Source: Streptomyces hygroscopicus subsp. hygroscopicus (GTDB lineage: Bacteria; Actinomycetota; Actinomycetes; Streptomycetales; Streptomycetaceae). From it: a stretch of 57,044 nucleotides of DNA. Below, one piece after another: positions 53,468-57,044 of the stretch (its first letter is position 1; each line of letters starts with the position of its first letter). The position numbers and the translations under genes were made by a program. The notes beneath the pieces are model-generated. The model did not search any database, had not been told where the DNA came from, and worked only from the letters and a program-made list of their open reading frames with translations. The stretch lies in the NCBI RefSeq assembly GCF_001553455.1, contig NZ_BBOX01000126.1:1-57044 (forward strand), written 5' to 3'.

Positions 53468-54640
53468 TTATCCGGCTTCCTCGGCACGCGCACGCGCACG
53501 GGCAGCCCCGGCCCCCGACGCGGCCACCATGGCCACCGCCGTCGCGGCCAGGGCGGCGCTGACCCACGCCGCGCCCCGGTAGTCGTCCGTCGTCCCGGTC
53601 GCCGCGCCCGCGATCAGCGGACCCAGGAAGGCGCCCGCGTTCAGCGCGACCGTGGCGAACGAACCGCCCAGCGAGGGCGCCTCCTGCGCGGTGCGCATGA
53701 CGCGGGTGACCAGGGTCGAGCCGATGCCGAACGACAGGGCGCCCTGGAGGGCCGTCACGAGGAAGAGCGGGGCCGGGTAGCCGCTGGTCGTGGCCAGGAG
53801 CGCCCAGCCCAGGGGCAGGGCGCACAGGGCGAGGAGCAGGCCCCGCCCGAGTTCACCGTCGGCCGTGCGGCCGGCCGTGGTCACCCCCGCGAACGCGCCC
53901 ACGCCGAACGCCGCCAGGAGGGCGGGCACCGTGGCTTCGGGCAGGTGGGTGATGTCGGTGGCGATGACGGCCAGGTAGGCGAAGGTCGCGAAGGTCGCCC
54001 CGTTGACCACGGCCGCGAGCAGCATGGCCCGCCGCACCGGGCGCGACCCCAGCGCGCGGGCCTCGCGCCGGATCGAGACCTCCTCCCGGCCGGCCGCGTC
54101 GGCGGGCGCCCGGTGGAAGACCAGAGCCAGCGCGGGCAGACACAGCGCGGCGACGGCCCAGAACGCGGAGCGCCAGCCGGACCAGTCCCCGAGCAGCGCG
54201 CCCGCGGGGACGCCGGCGACGCAGGACAGGGTGACCCCGGACAGCAGGACCGCGGTGGCCCTCGCGTGCCGGGACGGGGGGACGAGGGCGGTGGCGACGG
54301 ACATCGCGACCGCCAGGAAACCGGCGTTGACGACCGCGGCCACGATACGGGTCCCGAAGAGCACGGCGAAGTCCGTCGTGACCGCCCCGATGACGTGCAC
54401 GATGACGAACGCCGTCAGAAAGCCCGCCAGCGCGCGGCGGCGTGGCCATCGCGCGCTCAGCGCGGCCATCACCGGGGCACCGACGATCATCCCGATCGCG
54501 TACGCGGACGTCAGACTCGCCGCGGCCCCCACCGATACGGACAGGTCGCGGGCGATACCCGGTACGAGACCGGACAGCATGAACTCGGACGTTCCTTGCG
54601 CGAAGACGGCCAGCGCAAGGACATGGATGAACACAGGCAA
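53468..54640 (-). CDS. MFS exporter, chloramphenicol efflux (Cmx/CmlR) type
   Basis: A 390-aa twelve-segment DHA1 transporter. MPVFIHVLALAVFAQGTSEFMLSGLVPGIARDL at the start (GTSEFMLxGLVP signature), ATALVPPSRHARATAVLLSG (motif region about 115-135), LSFGIGSTLVTRVM and LNAGAFLGPLIAG match actinobacterial chloramphenicol exporters. The start is TTG 54640, with GGAG 8 nt upstream, aligning with the usual MPxxxYxLA start. A hairpin in the leader region may allow drug-induced attenuation. Confidence 0.88.
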   Translation of the reverse strand: MPVFIHVLALAVFAQGTSEFMLSGLVPGIARDLSVSVGAAASLTSAYAIGMIVGAPVMAALSARWPRRRALAGFLTAFVIVHVIGAVTTDFAVLFGTRIVAAVVNAGFLAVAMSVATALVPPSRHARATAVLLSGVTLSCVAGVPAGALLGDWSGWRSAFWAVAALCLPALALVFHRAPADAAGREEVSIRREARALGSRPVRRAMLLAAVVNGATFATFAYLAVIATDITHLPEATVPALLAAFGVGAFAGVTTAGRTADGELGRGLLLALCALPLGWALLATTSGYPAPLFLVTALQGALSFGIGSTLVTRVMRTAQEAPSLGGSFATVALNAGAFLGPLIAGAATGTTDDYRGAAWVSAALAATAVAMVAASGAGAARARARAEEAG

Positions 54641-54720
54641 GAGGTCGACTCCAGCGGTGAGGTATGCGGGCAGGAGCAGCCGCGTGCTGGACGCCGGACC
54701 TCATCGAGAGCCCGAAAGGG

Positions 54721-54749
54721 GACCAGACACACGGAGCCGTGTCCGGTCA
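54721..54749 (-). promoter_or_regulatory. Leader hairpin of the chloramphenicol-type exporter
   Basis: GACCAGACAC and GTGTCCGGTC pair with one G-T wobble, and an inner ACACGGAGCCGTGT extends the stem. The hairpin lies about 80 nt upstream of the TTG start. On the minus strand a TAGGGT -10-like box lies upstream near 54770. The position suits an attenuator of the kind described for drug-inducible efflux genes. Confidence 0.4.
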
Positions 54750-54902
54750 CTGGAAGCGAGATCAATCGACCCTAGGGCCGGTCAGACACCTGCTCGCCGC
54801 CGAGCGACCGGCGGCTCCGTTCTGTCTGATTCAGGGCTCATCACGTCCGGCACCGTACCCAGGACACCGGCGGAGATCAACCGGATCGCGGGGCGCCCCG
54901 CC

Positions 54903-55070
54903 CTGTCGGTTCGGGCTCGGGTCCTGCGCGTACGTGCGTCAGCTCTGTCGGTTCGGGCTCGGGTCCTGCCTGTACGTGGCTCGGCCCTGTCGGTTCGGGC
55001 TCGGGTCCTGCGCGTACGTGGCTCGGCTCTGTCGGTTCGGGCTCGGGTCCTGCCCGTACGTGCCTCAGCT
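54903..55070. repeat. Four 42-bp tandem repeats
   Basis: Each unit begins CTGTCGGTTCGGGCTCGGG and ends near GTACGTG with a variable CTCAGCT/CTCGGCC tail. A degenerate fifth unit (55071 to about 55110) lies inside the 3' end of the following leftward gene, so the array seems to have grown out of that gene's tail. Confidence 0.9.
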
Positions 55071-56318
55071 CTCTCGGCACGGGCCCGATCGCTGCTCGTA
55101 CGTTCCCCAGCCCTCCCGGTACGCGGCCCAGTCACCCGGCGTCGCCGCGAAGTCCACGTACAGCGCGACGCCGAACTTGGCGCGGCGTGTGCCCTCGCGG
55201 CTCAGGGCGAGCCGGACGCCCCGGACGGCCGCCGCGACCGTCTCGGCCGACTCGTGGTGGCCGATGTCGTCGGTGTGGAAGGCGGGGAGGCCCATCAGCA
55301 GGTCGGTGCCGCGCGGGGTCGCCTCCAGGGCCAGTCGCGTCTGCCGGGCGACATAGCCCCCGTACAGGCTCTCCAGCGGCATCGCCGTGTCGTAGGACAT
55401 CACCGCGATCTGGTCGACCCGGCGGGCGACCTCGCCGAAGTACGACGGTGACCACCACTTGGGGTGACCGGCGGCGAAGCCCGCGAGGGAGTGGAGGGAG
55501 GGGAGTGGGTCGATCTGGTGCGCGGCCACCGACAGCGGCACGCGGTGGGCGCGGGTGACCTCGCGCACGTCGTCCAGCAGGGACAGGTAGTCCCGGTCGC
55601 CGGAGTGCACGGGCTCCAGGTCGAAGTGGACGCCCTCGAACCCCGCCTTCAGTACCTGGTGTGCCGAGCGCACGATCCGTTCGCACGTCGCCCGTTCGCC
55701 GAGGTCCATCCCGGTGCGGCCCTCGGTGGACAGGACGTCGCCGAGCCACGCCTGGACGCGCACACCGGGTAGCTCGCGCCGGACCGCGTCCACGAGCCAG
55801 CGGGCCTTCGGACGGCGCGACGCGGGCAGGCCGCCGTCGTGCTCCAGCGGGCCCGCGTGCACGTACAGGTCCCGGACGCCGGTGTCGCGGATCCGCCGGA
55901 CCAGTTCGGCGAGCCGGGCCTCGCCGTTGCGCCCGTCCACCCAGGCGTGCCCGAGCCACACCGCGTCCCGTCCGCGGGTGCGCGTGCCGGGGGCGGGTTC
56001 TCCCGCGTACCGCAGCCGTAGCGACACCCCGGCGGCGAGCAGCGGCACGGCCACGAGCACGGCGGTGCCCGCCATGACGCGTCCGGGCCACTTCGGGCGC
56101 GGACGCGGCCCGTGGGATACGAGGACCGGCCGACCGCGCCCGAGGCGCCCGGCGGCGGAGACCACCCGGCGCGCCACCTCGCGCGCCGCCCGGCGCGGTG
56201 CCTGGCGCGCCACCCCGCGCGGTGCCCGGCGCGGCGGGTGGCCGGTGGTGCGGTCCGTGCGGCTCGTACGGCTCGTGCGGTTCGTACGGTCGGTGCGGTT
56301 CGTGCGGTCGCGGGGCAT
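55065..56318 (-). CDS. Membrane-anchored GH18-like TIM-barrel protein (copy 2)
   Basis: A 417-aa paralogue of 27271-28368. The N-terminal 80 residues are an Arg/Thr-rich cytoplasmic tail with NRT/DRT tripeptide repeats and RRAPRGVARQAPRRA. One membrane segment (about 82-100) precedes the extracellular barrel: DLYVHAGPLEHDG, VQAWLGDVLSTEG, GFEGVHFDLEPVHSGD, VMSYDTAMPLESLYGGYVA and REGWGTYE. It follows the neighbouring gene by 6 nt, indicating an operon. The substrate is unknown; a divergent glycosidase is inferred from the FDLEP strand. Confidence 0.75.
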   Translation of the reverse strand: MPRDRTNRTDRTNRTSRTSRTDRTTGHPPRRAPRGVARQAPRRAAREVARRVVSAAGRLGRGRPVLVSHGPRPRPKWPGRVMAGTAVLVAVPLLAAGVSLRLRYAGEPAPGTRTRGRDAVWLGHAWVDGRNGEARLAELVRRIRDTGVRDLYVHAGPLEHDGGLPASRRPKARWLVDAVRRELPGVRVQAWLGDVLSTEGRTGMDLGERATCERIVRSAHQVLKAGFEGVHFDLEPVHSGDRDYLSLLDDVREVTRAHRVPLSVAAHQIDPLPSLHSLAGFAAGHPKWWSPSYFGEVARRVDQIAVMSYDTAMPLESLYGGYVARQTRLALEATPRGTDLLMGLPAFHTDDIGHHESAETVAAAVRGVRLALSREGTRRAKFGVALYVDFAATPGDWAAYREGWGTYEQRSGPCRES

Positions 56319-56324
56319 CGGCGG

Positions 56325-57044
56325 TCAGCTTCCGTCGTAGGACACGATCGTGCCGTGCAGGGCGTCGGCGACGCGTGACCCGAGGTCGTAGTCGCAGAGG
56401 TTGACGGTCCAGTTGCCGGCCGTGACCAGGGTCGCGGGCACGCCCTTGTAAGCGATGGCCTCGCGCAGCACCGCGTCCCGGTCGGCGGCCGAGGCGTGCA
56501 GGGCCAGGGTGGCGCAGTTGGGTGATCCGGTGTCCTTGCCGGTGGTGCAGGTCAGCACCGTGTCCGACCGCTGTTTCCGGTCGTCGCAGCCGACCGCCGC
56601 CGCGAGGTCGTCGGCGAGGGCGCCGACGGTCCGGTAGCGGGGGGCGCGGGGGATGTCCGGGAGTGGATACCCGGGGATCTCGGCCTTCTCGGGCGGCAGT
56701 ACGACACCGCCGAGAGCGGCGGCGATCCGGTTCGCGAACCGGGGCTCGGTGACCCGTACGAACCAGTGACCGGCGGCGACCAGGGTCTGACCGCTGGGGG
56801 GCTGTCTCCGGGAGGCGATGGAATCGCCGACGTCGTCGCGGTCGAAGATCTCCGGATTGAGTACGTGGATGTCGTTCTCGAACGTCGTGCCGTCGATGAC
56901 GGACGCGCACCCGAGGCTCGAACCCCCGCGCCCGCCGCCCTGCGAGCGGCGGGTGACCTCGCACGGGACACCCCCCGCTTCGAGGGCTGCCACGACCGCG
57001 TCGGCGTCCGCATACTCGGGCTTGGCGGGCACGTTGCCCGGCAT
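56325..57044 (-). CDS. Duplicated-domain protein, possibly extracellular, reaching the window edge
   Basis: At least 239 aa with two related halves. Half one has GVPCEVTRRSQ, LGCASVIDG and LVAAGHWFVRVTEPRFANRIAAALGG; half two has AAAVGCDDRKQRSDTVLTCTTG and LVTAGNWTVNLCDYDLGSRVADALHG. Each half keeps a W and paired cysteines, suggesting disulfide-bonded extracellular modules. The ATG coincides with the last bases of the window, so the true start, perhaps with a lipoprotein or Sec signal, may be outside. The GH18-like gene follows 6 nt later. Confidence 0.6.
   Translation of the reverse strand: MPGNVPAKPEYADADAVVAALEAGGVPCEVTRRSQGGGRGGSSLGCASVIDGTTFENDIHVLNPEIFDRDDVGDSIASRRQPPSGQTLVAAGHWFVRVTEPRFANRIAAALGGVVLPPEKAEIPGYPLPDIPRAPRYRTVGALADDLAAAVGCDDRKQRSDTVLTCTTGKDTGSPNCATLALHASAADRDAVLREAIAYKGVPATLVTAGNWTVNLCDYDLGSRVADALHGTIVSYDGS

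Noticed and set aside
54641..54704. Leader peptide MRSGVQHAAAPARIPHRW upstream of the exporter
   Set aside because: The frame runs on into the exporter without a stop, so it is not a discrete leader peptide.

Overview
The window is chromosomal DNA of a high-GC actinomycete, almost certainly a Streptomyces. Codon third positions are nearly all G or C, several promoters look leaderless, and there are GTG and TTG starts. The trio of ATP-binding regulator, DUF5753 helix-turn-helix protein and DUF397 proteins is present, and the core order era / M4 protease / leuA ... recO / uppS fits the genus.

Layout. (1) 0-4.1 kb: GC-rich repeats, a candidate structured RNA leader and a 1090-aa protein of tandem Ig-like domains. 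(2) 4.1-10.4 kb, core block: a cytidine-deaminase-like protein without catalytic residues, era (with a duplicated 3' end), an emfourin / protealysin-type M4 protease pair, the leuA leader peptide with leuA, and a zinc-ribbon TerB-like protein. (3) 10.4-20.6 kb: gene relics, two NarL-type two-component systems (one kinase is a tandem, half-degenerate fusion), a secreted serine hydrolase and a membrane-anchored alpha/beta hydrolase. (4) 20.7-27.2 kb: a TetR-controlled module of TetX-like flavin monooxygenase, alpha/beta hydrolase, FMN reductase, two-domain VOC protein and DHA2 exporter. A shared operator box, CGAAYNNGTTCG, precedes the regulator, the monooxygenase and the exporter. (5) 27.2-41.2 kb: a mosaic of small metabolic and regulatory genes (GH18-like anchored protein, two GNATs, NmrA, DJ-1/PfpI, AhpD-like, MarR, TetR plus hydrolase, LysR plus SnoaL, HSL-type hydrolase, WYL regulator). 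(6) 41.2-45.5 kb: an old yellow enzyme / Rrf2 pair flanked by 194-bp direct repeats taken from an ATP-binding regulator gene, then the DUF5753 / DUF397 locus with three DUF397 genes. (7) 45.5-47.2 kb: core recO and uppS. (8) 47.2-57 kb, accessory: a membrane-anchored protein of unknown family facing a 1149-aa AAA+ ATPase - TPR - GT4 glycosyltransferase fusion; a frameshifted TetR gene; a truncated epimerase fused to an orphan polymorphic-toxin tail with its probable immunity gene; a chloramphenicol-type MFS exporter with a hairpin leader; a second copy of the GH18-like gene; and a duplicated-domain protein that reaches the window edge.

The best candidates for undescribed biology are the ATPase-TPR-glycosyltransferase fusion with its facing partner (47.2-51.4 kb), the TetX-like flavin module with its three-promoter operator (20.7-27.2 kb), and the nested stem-loop RNA upstream of the Ig-repeat gene (0.43-0.54 kb). 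No tRNA, rRNA, CRISPR array or intact insertion sequence was recognised. All functional calls rest on reading the sequence without database searches.
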